Below are positions 12,354 to 23,715 of a stretch of DNA of 64,000 bases, one piece after another. Under the pieces are notes generated by a model. That model saw nothing but the letters and a program-made list of their open reading frames with translations. It made no database searches and was not told the DNA's origin. Location: contig CM068372.1 in assembly GCA_034769895.1 (NCBI GenBank), positions 237,112,343 through 237,176,342 of the forward strand, read 5' to 3'. This DNA comes from Magicicada septendecula. Lineage: Eukaryota; Arthropoda; Insecta; Hemiptera; Cicadidae. Within the stretch, counting starts at the first letter, position 1. Every line of letters begins with the position of its first letter. A program made the position numbers and the translations under genes.

Positions 12354-13374
12354 ACTATTAAAACAATAAAAGACAGTATAAATATTTTGTTTTAATGGTT
12401 CTGACATGGCAAATCTGGACAAATGAAGTGCGGAAAAACTGAACAATAAATAAGAGTTTGTAAATAAAATATAGTGAATTCATATGTGTGTATGTAAGAT
12501 GATTGTTGTTATTGAAATATTTGCAAGTAAATAAATATCAGAATTAATTTTGAAAACAGTAAGTGACTAATGGTGATTGTTTCGATAACTGTATAATTTA
12601 TATTGTCAGTCATTAATTAAATTAAACCAATTTGATATGCTTAAATATTTTGATTGCTTATTTCAATGCTAATTAATTAATTTTTTAATGAATTTATTTT
12701 ATTTTACGAGATGGAAAGGTGGCAATGAATGACGAATTGTTTAATTTAAATTAATTTTGTGTAAAATGTTTCAGAAATGGTAGTGATTACGTTTTGTGTG
12801 TATAGAGGAATTGTAAGTAGAAAAAATTTTATAATCATGTATAATAAAAGCTGTTTACAGGTGTGATTGAGGTGTTAATGCAATAGTGAGATTTAATGCA
12901 ATCATTGTGTTTAATAAAAATAATAATTAAAAAATTTTTTTTAATAAATGAAAAATGATAAATAATGATTATCAATAATAAATTTTGAAAATTCCAAGAA
13001 AGTTAAACGGTAAAAGGTTATGAATGGGTTAAATGAGTGTTGATGCAAATATTATATGCTAATGTATATACAAATTTTAATTAGTTGTCAATTGTAATTA
13101 GTTATTATGTGGCTATTGAGGGGGTGGCCTGTGCTCTCACAAGTAGCGAAATGGGTTGGGGGTAGCAGTGAGTGTTACCTCCATTGGAGGCCAAACTGGC
13201 GATAAATGTGCGGCACACCTTATCCGTGTAGATAAAAAATTTTACACACAATATTAAATAACGTGTCGCACATAAGAGTATTGATGAAACAGGCAGTGAA
13301 ATTAAAGTTAGATTTCCTCGACTTTTCGGGCGGTTACTGCCTTACCAGCACTAACCGTGGTTTTGGCTAGCGGC

Positions 13375-13410
13375 CAGCTATGGTCATACCAAGTCCCTTG
13401 ACCATAGCTG
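13375..13410 (+). repeat. Perfect 12-bp hairpin in LTR element internal region (copy A)
   Basis: CAGCTATGGTCA (13375-13386) and TGACCATAGCTG (13399-13410) are exact inverted repeats with a 12-base loop. It sits in the GC-richer island. A role in RNA packaging or dimerisation is only a possibility. Confidence 0.85.
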
Positions 13411-14987
13411 ACTTGAAATTGGTATAAATTTGAAATTTAATGGGGGGACAATTAGAGGAAATCTCCGGAACTAGGGAACAGCGGCTGCCACTCTGTTCGA
13501 GGAGGAACAGCAGAGCCAGGTGGCAGATCCGTTTTAAGGGTGCATGATTATTAACAAGAACATGATGATGTTCACTAACTTTAAAACTTAATAGCGGAAG
13601 CAGAGACACGGAGAGGTAAAACCCTACTCCAAAATATACAGTCTCTGTGGAAGCGAAAGGGCGAGACAGTCCTCCATAATCTGAAATAGTGTGTGTGGCT
13701 GGGAGGTGACGTAAAGGAGTCACGAATTTAAAATTTTATGACGTAAAAGTTTTGCTTATTCAAAGTTTAATTCAATCAAAAAATGCTTGTGCTCTGTCCA
13801 CATAATTATATGCTCAGACTCGTAAATTAAGGTGTTCATGCTATAATTTTAAGTGTATTATTTTATTGTTGTCTATTAGATAAGCATTGATAAGTATATG
13901 TAATTTTATTATGTGTGTATTTGTTTAAGTAAATAAGTAAATCGTCTGGCAGGTTAATATAAGCATCAAAATCAGAGAAATGGGAAACAATGAGGTGAGA
14001 AGGGAGAATGAATAAAAATAAATATGTATATTCCATGTAATTTGTTCAATTTTGAGATGTGTTTTTATTATGTTAGGATATCAGCTGATCAGCAATAACG
14101 TCACTGGTATATTGGTTTGTAAATGTTACAAGTAATTAATGTTTAACGTATTACAGATATTTTGAAGTAAAGATAAAAAGAATATGAGAAATAAAATGAC
14201 AGTAATTTATGCCAATTAATAAAAGATAATTCATGGGTAATAAATGTTTTATGGGACATGTAGACCTGTCCAAATTGAATGAAAAGTTGAATTTGAAATG
14301 ATAGAGATGTAATGTTGTTTTTGAGTTAATGTAATGTAACAGAGTTGGTGAAGTATTAATGTTGACACAGTGGTAATGGAGACTTTATGCAGATTTTGAG
14401 TGACATATTGTTGTTTTTATAGTTAATGAGGTTATTTTGTGTATTTGTAGCGAGGTAATGAGATTGAGATTTTTGGGGATGGCAATTTTGTATTAGAGGG
14501 TAGTGTAATGTAGGAGTCCGCAACAAAGGTTGGGACGGGATAGGGATAGATTTTTGTGGGGAAGGGGCCGCCTTAGGTAGAATCCGGGCCGCCAAATAAG
14601 GAAATTGAGTTTTTTGGGGGCGGGGAAACACGTATCCTATATACAAAGGGTTAGAGAGTATTTTATATGTGGAGAAAGTGGCAAATTGTGTTAAATGATA
14701 AGTTGGGGTTTAGAGTGTACTGATTAGTAGATATTTTGGTAGAGATGGGTGTCATGGGAGTTGAAGTTGATTAATATTAGAGCCATAGGGAGAGGTAAAG
14801 ATTATATATGTATAGAGATCTAATACAGTAAACGAGAATAAATAATTTACATCACCCACAGTAGATTAAAGTAAGATTGTTGAAAAGAAAGAGAGGAATT
14901 TATAATCAAGATTATACAATTGTTTATTTTTTTTTTCAACCAGTGACAGAAGTCTGATAAAATTTAAAAATAATGTAAAGCCAAGAA

Positions 14988-15117
14988 TTGTTTATTTTAA
15001 ATAATTTAAATGCCAATTTGATGATCATTTGTAATAATATTTTGTTTGTTTTAAATAATTTAAATGCCAACTTGATTATTATATTAATATGTTGTTTATT
15101 TTAAATATTGTATTTTA
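14988..15117 (+). repeat. Imperfect AT-rich tandem repeat (copy A)
   Basis: Two to three imperfect units of about 65 bases share TTTTAAATAATTTAAATGCC. The second large copy has it at 44120-44249 with one substitution. Confidence 0.7.
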
Positions 15118-15748
15118 TTATGTTTTGTATTTCAAGTTAGGATATTACAGATGTTCAATGTGTTTTCAGACCTTATATATAACATATGTAGGTCAAGGGT
15201 TTTGGACTTGACCTAGTTTCGATCAGCTGATGAGGTCATACACCTACTAAGCTTGTATAGTAGGAGTCCAATTTTAATCTGTTTGTTTGATTAGTTCAAA
15301 CCAATATTTGAATAATTTTAATAAATATGTTATTTAATAAATAAATTTAATAAAATTTTGTAACGAATAAATTTAAATTTTTCTGAATTGTAAAATTTTT
15401 GAAAATTTAATTTTTTATTGAAAAAAAAAAAGAAAACTTGATTTTTCGCCTGCCAGCGAATGGATATTGTAGATGATGATTTTTTTATTATGTGTGCATT
15501 AACCATGTTTCTTTTATTGTATTGCAGTAGATTGGTAGATTATAAGTGATTCTCCTGTTAGAATAAGGATGTGTTTATATTATTAGAAATGTCTAGGTTA
15601 AGTCGTTTGAAACAAAAATTAGAAAAAAGAGGAAGAGAATTTTTTGATAAAAGATTATTTTTTTTTGAGTTTTGAATTTTTTAAATTTTTAGTAAATTTT
15701 AAAAGAAATTTTATTTTTTTATGTGTTATGGTAACATGTAATGTTAGT

Positions 15749-16431
15749 TCATTTCAACCACCTTGGCCATTATTACAGGGCCTGAAAGTGGGATTCCTTT
15801 ACTCCGTGCTTGTATAAACCATTGATACATAACAGTGTCCAGTTGGACATATTTTGCTAATTTCATGGTTTTACGAGTCTTAGGATCTCCATCGATGTTT
15901 TGCATTTTTAAAACATGTTCTATTTTTTCAGCATCACGTTTAATGTCATACACTGTGATTCTTCCAATGCCGTAAATGAGAGCAATACTAGTGGGAGTTT
16001 CACCTTTTTTCAAACGTTTAATAATCTCAATTTTCTGGTTGAGATCTAATACGACCCGTTTACGCTTTTCGGCCATTTTTTAGCTGTTGCACAAAAACAA
16101 AAAAGAAAATAAACCTTAACAACAAAACTTACTGGTGTGAATGTCACTATCGTATGCTGAAACAATTAAGCCATTACGCAAAAAATAACGTACAGCACTG
16201 AGCACAACAGCTTCTCAGCCACAACTGAAACTGACCACGTCTGCGATAGCTAGGCGGGCCAAGAACGTGACTCATCAATAGAACAATAGTGCGCCACTCC
16301 GGCACCTCCGCTGCTCAGCAGTAAAGCGAGGATGATTTTTTGCGGCAATCTGGTTATTGTACATAGAGTACGGACTGACAGTTAACAGAAACTGACGGTT
16401 AAAAGAGTGATGGTTAATCGAAGTTTCACTG
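15749..16431 (-). mobile_element. Tigger/pogo transposon 5' end, cut at duplication junction
   Basis: On the minus strand the element starts at 16431 with a pogo/Tigger-type terminal repeat CAGTGAAACTTCGATTAACC, flanked by TA at 16432-16433. The transposase reading frame starts at 16076: MAEKRKRVVLDLNQKIEI, then a helix-turn-helix of the CENP-B N-terminal type, then GIPLSGPVIMAKVVEM, the start of the second CENP-B-like DNA-binding domain. The frame then hits a stop just beyond 15749, exactly where the LTR element sequence begins. The catalytic DDE domain is absent. If the tandem-duplication model holds, the missing part lies left of unit 1, outside the window. Confidence 0.85.
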
Positions 16432-16433
16432 TA

Positions 16434-17585
16434 CATTCAACCAAGAAATACTATGAGTGATGAGAGCCATTAATTATGTAAGATTACATAATATCCAACA
16501 ATAACAAAGCATAAAGAAGGCTACACACAACTTTGATGGTAATAACCAAGACAAGTAAAAGGTGATTTTAAATAAATAAAGAATACATCTCTAACACACT
16601 GATCAAGAAGATAAAGGAAATAATGAAAATGACTTAGACGAAATGTAATTAACTGACAATTAACCCAATAGATTAGGTGAAAATGTGAAAACCAAGGACA
16701 GAAAGAAGAAACTATAAATGAAGAAGAATAGAAGACTATAACATAAGAAGATGATGAATTTAAGAATTAACTGCATAATTATAAGGTGATGAAGATAAGT
16801 GTGTAAATAAAAATATGAATAATCACAAAACCAACGTTCAAAATAGTATTGATGAATAACAGCAAAGCTTATGATAATATAACAAATATGTCAAGTTATA
16901 ACCAATAATGACCTGTGAAGAGAAATATGTTAAATGAATTGATAAAGCGTCAGAAGTGATACAGTAATGGAATTTATGTAATGGAACCTCTAATCCCTTG
17001 AGTATTCTAATGAATATAATGTCTTATAATGAGGTATAAATAATATATTATGTCTTATGTGTTGTGATAGTGCAACTGTTGTTATGTACAACTTTTTATT
17101 GTCTCAGACAGAGATGAAGATTCCTCTGATCTGTGAGTGTATAGTTAAGGAACGGTGGAGAATGGATGCCGATGAGAGCCCCTCTGACTCCGAACCTGCT
17201 ATAAATGTTAGGGAATTATAATACTGTATTTCAAGGATTAAATCAACAACTTCGAGGTAAATGAAAGAGCAAAGGAGAATTGTCACAAAAATCAGGATAC
17301 GTGTAATGAGAAGGAAAATGTATTACTACAGGAGAACAGGGAAATTATCAAAATAAGAATAAATGTATAATATAACCAAATCACCAAGAGAATAAAAATT
17401 GACCAATACTTGTAAGCTGAAGATAGGACTAGAGATGAACATAGTCTAGACCAACATACCAAAAAACCATTAAGTTAGATAAAGAAGAAAGCAGTAATTT
17501 TATAATTAAACCAAGTTAAGGTGATAATTTCATCAAACCACAGAACTTGTTTTTCTCAAATTATCAATTTTGAGAGGGGAGCATA
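16434..17585. other. A-rich DNA, possible retroelement interior
   Basis: No gene. The plus strand is A-rich and C-poor. A purine run, TGAGAGGGGA, ends just before the LTR-like segment at 17586, so this could be the 3' interior of a decayed LTR element into which the Tigger inserted. Confidence 0.3.
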
Positions 17586-19903
17586 TGTAACATCACAAAA
17601 TGTTCCATAACAATAATGAACACCAGAAGGGTGACTAATACTAAAAGAACAATAAATGAGTAACCAGAAAGAATGTAACAGTCAAAATAATAAACCAACA
17701 AAGAAGAAAAGAAGAGAAGGAATTCAAGTAAACAGTGATGAATCCACAACATGTACTAAATGACACTACAACATAAATAAACTGAATGACAAAGACAAAA
17801 TGACAAGACAAGTTTCCCACATAAACTGTCAAGAGAGCCCAATAAAAACATTTGATAAGTAAAATCAAACTGAATAAATAAAATGACCATTGACTTGAAT
17901 AATATTGTACTATAAATATTATGAATAAAAACAGCACATTAGCTGATCTAAGTAGAACAATGATATAAAAAAGACAAATATAATGTACTATGCTAGGAAT
18001 AGTCACAAACTGTAAAAGATAATGTGAAAGCCAAATAGGTATTATTATAAATTAAGAATAACTATAAATGTAAGCACTATATGTGTTTAGGTAACTTCAT
18101 AAGTAAGTAAAATGGGTACAATGAGATAATAATAGTCAGGGAACAAAACATTGTAACATGGTGATAACAGACCATGAATGACCAATTTAAATCAAAGAAA
18201 TAAGAGTTAAATAGAAACCCTACTAAGCATAATGCAGTAGAATCATGACTATGATGAAGAGAACGTAAAGCACCACCACATGGGTGATATTATACAAATG
18301 AGATGAGAAGGACATGCTAAAATAAAAATAGTAAAATATGAAAGTTTATGTTAGTAAATCAACAAATTAGACAGATAATTAATATTGTTCAGCTGAATGC
18401 AGCATTTATATATAATAAGGTATTCTTTTTAATCAATTAATCATGTTCAAAGTAGAAATTAAGAATAATTAAACAAATATTAGAAAAAAGTTAATAGTCG
18501 GATTTGCCACTTTTAGCAGACGACGCATGTAAACAATGTACTAGTGAGTTTAAAGTAATGAAATATTAATGAAAACTGTGACTAAACTGGCATCAAGCCA
18601 TATCAAAATAAAGATAAATAAATAAGCTGTACAATGATAGTAATAGAACCCGAAATGGAATTGTAATAGTTGAGATATTAACTTTAGCATCATAAAATTG
18701 GTGAATTACGATTGAATACAACGAATAATATCAACATTGAAAACAGACACCAAAATACAAATATGTAATGCCTATTAATAGAATTACGTCATCATGACAT
18801 AATTTCGCATCAATCATGAACAATGTTAGTAAGCCTTCGAGTGCACCTAGCGGCTTTCTGGAAAAACTATATAGCGAGGATCCATTGTAAACACAGAGCA
18901 TTTTGTCTAAATTCACTCAACCAGCAACAACAAATCCAGGCCAAATAATCATCAAAATTTAATAATTCAACGATAAAGAAGAAGTATAATTTAATCAGTG
19001 CAACGACAATAGTAGCGGATTTTTAACCAGAAGTGCGTGTGAACAAACGAGGTTAGGTATCAACATAACCAAACAGCAGTAGCTTATTCAAGAATAAAAT
19101 TAACCCGTTCAAGTGCGAATAATCAGTGAAGTGTAAAAACAATCACAGAATAAGATCGTTAAAGTGTTAATAAATTAATCATTACGATTAATCAACAGGG
19201 AGTACAGTGCTCATAATTACTTTGTTTACATTTTAGCCAATAACAGTATAGAATAATACACAATTGTACTGACACAAAAACAATAAGACTATAAGTAACT
19301 AACACTGTATCAAAGTTATTTAGAGGAATTAACAGATTCCAACGTAAGATTTCATATGTTAACGTTTTTATAACTAAACTCAATTTTATTCAGAACAAAC
19401 GAACTTTTTGTATATTAAATTTCGATAACCAAAGGTGTCTAACCTAACCATATGATATATTATAATAGCATTGTGAAATAAAGTGGCTTTCTATTCTGTA
19501 GCTTAAAAGAAGCTACCCTCGAGATAGATAACTATAATAAATAATTTATCGATCATAATTAGAGTTTTCATGTTAACTAAACTGAGCTAGACAAGGTAAA
19601 GGAACCGAACGATTTGTGATCCATTAGTTATTTTTTAATGAATGTATTTAATTGAAGTTATTCCATAACGAATAATAAATACCAGTATTGTAAAGTAACA
19701 ACATTTGTCAACAATTATTTCAACTAGTAATTAATCAGTATTACTAATTACTGAGGTGCATTTGATAGTAATCAAACAAACAGAAATTTAATGCATGATC
19801 TCGATCTAACCATTTGATCATTTATTGATTAATTAAATATCAGAATTAACTATCAATTTATTCAGAAGAATTCTTTTTATGGGACATTTCTCTCGAAAAC
19901 CCA
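17586..19903 (+). repeat. Possible long LTR (2.3 kb), low confidence
   Basis: Starts TGTAACATCAC directly after a polypurine-like run (17571-17585) and ends CCCA, followed two bases later by TGGCGCCC (19906-19913), a common retroviral-type primer-binding motif. Start and end both fit LTR conventions. No second copy of this segment exists in the window, so it cannot be verified here. Open frames inside it (for example 17641-18006, minus) are hydrophobic by composition only. Confidence 0.35.
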
Positions 19904-20815
19904 TATGGCGCCCAAATAAAAATTAAAAGTGTTTACAAAAAGCTTTTACAGCATTAATATACTGCTCAGTCAAAAGCTTGACAGTTTATTAACCAACTGT
20001 GACCAACTGAACGTCTAGTACTACATCACAGGTACGTGAAAGTTTGATTTATGTATAATAACCTTGTCAAGACAATACAATGACATACACAGACGACACT
20101 TTTAACTAGGAGAGTGAACTAACATAAAGAGATCTACGCAATTGTGTACATTCATCAACGGATCTACAACTAAATATTTACCATATATAAATAAACAAAA
20201 ACATCAAAATCGAATTAAACCATTGAATAAATTTATAAACTAATTTTAAAATTGCGAACACTAATAATTACTACAAGCGAGTCTTGTTATAAAACCCTCG
20301 TTACAGAATTGTCGACATCAACATGTGACTTATAAAAAGTAGAACTATTAAAAATAGAACTATATCTTTAACGTCACAATATTTGTATTAACTTTACAAG
20401 TTCTCAAAGTGGGTATAATCACAAAATATTTATGTTCCCCCAGTTCTCAAGACAGGTTTGTTTTTGTTTGCCATACTTGTAATTCACTGAATACACATTA
20501 TGCACAAGGTCAATGGTTTGTCAGTCATTTCATACAAGATGGTAGCATGTTTGTAGACACATTCTGTAGCAGACACTTCACGTTTTGTTATTATATCTGC
20601 GTATATGTACAAATATGTGAGCAATGTGTATGTGTGTTATTAATGTTAAGGCACTGTGAACAAAATTTATCTTTGCTACCTTTTCTGAAGAGTGTGCCAA
20701 TAACTAGCTCTTCTTCCGTTTTGTTAATGGTGAAATTTTTGTGTACTATTTTATATTAGGTACCGGTATACAAAAAACTTATGTTTGTTGTAAATAAGTT
20801 TAGTTGAAATGCTTA
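19904..20815. other. Spacer before Harbinger element
   Basis: Begins with the TGGCGCCC motif at 19906. A 116-codon plus-strand frame (20409-20759) has no recognisable features and is probably chance. Nothing else supported. Confidence 0.35.
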
Positions 20816-21103
20816 TTAGGCTGCTGAAACATGGGCCACTCAGTCGTGCTTGGTTGTTTTCCATAGTTTTAAATTGTACCCTTTCACACGAGCATTAGTG
20901 GCACACGACTGTGGCAGGCAGAAGGCAATCCCCGCCACAAGTGGGAACGATTTGTGGCATTGGAGCTTGCACATGGACCTAAAGTAGTGCCACAGCAGTG
21001 TTCAGCATAGTGTTGTGAAGTGTGTATTAACACTGTGATTTCCATAAAACTCTGGGAATTTTCTTACTATTTTTTTCTAAGACTTTCTTGTTTTTAAACT
21101 ATC

Positions 21104-21246
21104 ATGTCGGATTTTGATTGTGATCAATTTATAATTGAAGTGGAACAGAGACCGGCAATTTGGGACCTGAGATCAATGAATATTCGAACAAACTGGCAAA
21201 AGGGAGAGTATGGGAAGAGCTCTATTATATTTTTGTAACCTTGTAA
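21104..21246 (+). pseudogene. MADF-domain fragment of Harbinger accessory protein
   Basis: ATG at 21104 opens a frame with FIIEVEQRPAIWD, the hallmark start of a MADF DNA-binding domain. About 20 codons in, a frameshift (near 21170) moves the match to another frame, which reads NEYSNKLAKGRVWEEL and ends at a stop near 21246. MADF/Myb-like proteins help Harbinger nucleases bind the transposon ends. The fragment is truncated by the Tigger insertion about 70 bases downstream. A host MADF gene exon is less likely, given the flanking Harbinger terminal repeat. Confidence 0.65.
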
Positions 21247-22091
21247 CTTTTGTAACTCTGTTATAATTGTGCCTTCAGTGAAATGGACAGCCTCATGAAA
21301 AATAAATCAGAAATACAGTAGAGCGTCAATAATTCGGATTAATTGGGACCGGGCCCTTTCTGGATTATCAAATTGTCCGGATTTTCGAAATGAACCAATA
21401 AAAGCGCCGGTAGACGTCTTCAACGTAAAAAAAACTTGCTAAAATCGTTCATAATTCACTCTGATGGTTACAGAAGTGGAGCGGATGAATAAAACCATTA
21501 ATTTAGTTAAACTTTTACGTTTTCCAATTACAGAAAAAAATACTGTATGTACTGTATTGCATTTACAGACTGTCTTATTTTATGTTCAGTAAATCTAGAC
21601 CTACAACAAAATACAGTAAAGTACAGTAATAAAAATACCTACAGTAAATTATACAGTATTTGAGCTTTTAAAAAAATCTTTTATGGACTTTTGAACAGCG
21701 GTAGTGGTTCGTTTTTTTGCAGCTAAGTCCTTGATTCATTTTAGGAGAATGAGCTGGGTTGGTGTGCTCTCAGTCTGTTTTTCAAGCCATGACATCAGTG
21801 TCTCTGCTGCCATAAATGCTTCGGAATCTGTCGGCCCTGCTTCTTCAATGTCATTTTCATTCTCGTTCCCATCAGATTCTACTATTTCTGCATCCCCTTA
21901 AAATGAAAAAGTACGCCTAAATAAACAAACGAAACAAATGTTTTCTTTTTCTAATTTTATAGAAAAAATGAACAACCGCAAAGTTGGCGAAATATTTTTA
22001 AAATAAAACAGTGAATTTAAAACGACTAACAGTACAGTGTCAGAAATGCATACATCTTGTTTGGCTAAAATTAAAAAAAGTTACAGTAGGC

Positions 22092-23100
22092 CTACTGTAT
22101 GTTTAAGCAGTGGTACATACCTTCAGACACCATGTCAGCTATTTCTTGGTCGCTCAAAATCTGGTACCCAGGATCGTTGTCAACAGCCAACCACTCACTG
22201 GCTACATTTTCGTCACACTGTTCAAATCCCGGGATCGTGCTGCAGATTTCTGTCACCTTGTTTACAATGCAATCTTCATTTTCATTTGCATTTTCTTCAA
22301 TCCTGCTTTCTTCATCAGGCCATAATTTTCTCCAGGCTCTTTGCAAATTACTTTTGGTGAGAGTTTCCCAAGCATCAGCAAGCATGTAAATGCTATCTTT
22401 AACGTTCAACTTTGTTATAAACTGAACTACACTCTCTTCGTCCTTTTCTGCCAATAAAAGGTGATGCAGGAGCTGCTTTCTATAGATCCTCTTAATTTTC
22501 TCGATCAGTCCCTGGTCCATTGGCTGCAGAGTTGCAGTAACGTTAGGTGGGAAAAATTGCACTTCAAAATTCTATAATATATATATATACTTTCACTTTT
22601 GAACTTACTATTGTCACTTCCCAAACTTACAATAGTAAGTTCAAAAGTGAAAGTATATATATATTATTAAATTAATAAGTGAACGAAGAGGATGCAAAAA
22701 CAAGATAATTTTCAAAATTCTGTTTCGTTTAATACTTCGAGAGGGGGATTGTGTGGGTTCTTATCAGTGATAAGAACTTTCCCACTTTTCTTTTTCTCCT
22801 CATGGAATTTTGTAACACTAGGGATAAAATCATTTTTAAACCAATCAAGAAAAATGACTGGTCATCCAAGCACTTTTCTGAGACATGTACGAATCAGGAA
22901 TGGTGTGCACATTTTTAAAGCAACGTGGTTTTTTACTCTTCCCAATCACTAACAATTTTACCTTGTGGTCCCCACTGGCATTAGCACATACCATAGCCGT
23001 TATTCTCTCTTTGCTTACTTTAAACCCGGGAGCGGATTGTTCGCGTCTTGACACCAGCGACTTGCGTGGAAGGGCTTATAAACATTATTTTTTCCAACAT
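22092..23100 (-). pseudogene. Tigger transposase catalytic-domain pseudogene
   Basis: Reading the minus strand from 23100 down: an SRREQSAPGFKVSKERIT block, then CANASGDHKVKLLVIGKSK and KPRCFKN, the usual start of the pogo/Tigger DDE domain. The degraded LITDKNPH, where a D-N-x-P-x-H motif is expected, lies around 22760. Then, after an inserted palindrome (22579-22664), comes FFPPNVTATLQPMDQGLI, the signature near the third catalytic acid, and an acidic C-terminal region ending at 22092. The palindrome and frame breaks make it non-functional. The sequence is related to, but not a copy of, the Tigger at 15749-16431. Confidence 0.85.
22579..22664. repeat. Perfect 36-bp-arm palindrome inside Tigger
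   Basis: Arms 22579-22614 and 22629-22664 are exact inverted repeats around a 14-base loop (22615-22628). Each arm ends in a TA run. It interrupts the transposase reading just upstream of FFPPNVTA, so it is likely a small foldback or MITE-like insertion. Confidence 0.9.
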
Positions 23101-23244
23101 GCTCCATTACAGTACTATGTAATACTACATACATTATTATGTAATAGCAGTATTATGTAATACTGTATGGCATACAGTTCTTACTATTATATATAATAAA
23201 AATTAATACAGTAACATAATAACAAGTTTTTCAACATAATACTA

Positions 23245-23270
23245 TGTGTGTGTGTGTGTGTGTGTGTGTG
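23245..23270. repeat. (TG)13 microsatellite
   Basis: Uninterrupted TG dinucleotides between the Tigger remnant and the Harbinger nuclease fragment. Confidence 0.95.
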
Positions 23271-23499
23271 CATGCGTGTCTGTGAAAGAGAAAGGGATGT
23301 AGGGAGGTAGGAGGAAGGTAAAAAGAGTGTACATGGGTGTAACTTTCTTAACAAAATCTATTGAAACCTTTGAAACAAATTTAGATCTTACAAACGAACA
23401 ATATTCATATAAATAGAAACCCTTTCTATTTTCAAACAAACAATTACACTGAGAGATATATTTTAAGTAAGAACACATTTTGAATAAGACACAAAATAG

Positions 23500-23715
23500 G
23501 CCTAAGTTATTAAAATATTTTTTATTAAGACTATGGTTCAACAGCAAAACAGTATCAGACAAGGTTTCTGTGAAAAAGGTCAATGTATTGTTCTGTCTTG
23601 CCATGGCACTGATCCAATGTTCACACGTTATCTGGTGCATCAAGAATCTACGTTGTCTACAACGGTGTCGTCGTTGTACGAGAAGAGCAAGAAGAACTTC
23701 CTCGTCAGAGTCCAT
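23500..23715 (-). pseudogene. Harbinger nuclease N-terminal fragment
   Basis: Minus-strand start MDSDEEVLLALLVQRRHRC, followed by RRFLMH. It resembles the acidic plus arginine-rich leader of animal Harbinger (HARBI1/ALP1-like) nucleases, which reads on into W-V-H-P-like residues. After about 70 residues the similarity stops. No DDE nuclease motifs remain, probably because the Tigger insertion and deletions removed them. The overlapping plus-strand frames at 23480-23742 are shadows. Confidence 0.5.

Larger units (their letters stand above)
1..15748. repeat. Left copy of large direct duplication (right part of unit 1)
   Basis: This segment matches 29132-44880 over its whole length in the same orientation. 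Differences seen by eye: an inserted A at 34024 (after 4892), and substitutions at 6850, 7895, 8165-8166, 12829, 13691, 15068 and 15606. That is roughly 0.06% divergence, so the copies are very recent or allelic. The match begins at base 1, so it probably continues left of the window. It ends sharply at 15748, inside an LTR retrotransposon that is complete in the other copy. Confidence 0.97.
9589..15748 (+). mobile_element. Truncated copy of gag-only LTR retrotransposon
   Basis: Contains the 5' LTR (9589-10843), the primer-binding site, the gag-like ORF and most of the internal region, then stops at 15748. It lacks the last 352 internal bases and the 3' LTR present at 44881-46487. Because the cut coincides exactly with the end of the large duplication, the truncation was made by the duplication and not by retrotransposition. 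Confidence 0.9.
12354..15748 (+). other. Non-coding internal region of LTR element (copy A)
   Basis: About 3.4 kb with no credible ORF. On the sense strand it is markedly T-, A- and G-rich and poor in C for long stretches (for example 12480-13080 and 13800-14500). A less AT-rich island lies at 13130-13730. It holds a perfect hairpin (13375-13410) and an imperfect tandem repeat (14988-15117). In a normal LTR element this space would carry pol. Confidence 0.8.
21316..23100 (-). mobile_element. Second Tigger/pogo element, 5'-truncated, nested in Harbinger
   Basis: Its 3' terminal repeat is read on the plus strand as CAGTAGAGCGTCAATAATTC at 21316, with TA at 21314-21315 and the usual GGGACCGGGCC block close behind. 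The transposase lies on the minus strand. The N-terminal DNA-binding half and the other terminal repeat were not found; the element seems to stop near 23100 before AT-rich and TG-repeat DNA. Confidence 0.8.

Noticed and set aside
17564..18006. Hydrophobic membrane-like minus-strand proteins
   Set aside because: The A-rich plus strand gives Phe/Leu/Ile-rich minus-strand frames by composition; no start context, motif or conservation supports them.
15749..23100. One Tigger element whose N-terminus is at 16076 and C-terminus at 22562
   Set aside because: Both pieces are on the minus strand but in the wrong order, and each has its own terminal repeat (16431 and 21316), so they are separate elements.
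23242..23715. 157-codon minus-strand ORF as a complete gene
   Set aside because: Only the first 70 or so residues resemble a Harbinger nuclease; the tail ends in Thr-His repeats from the TG microsatellite.
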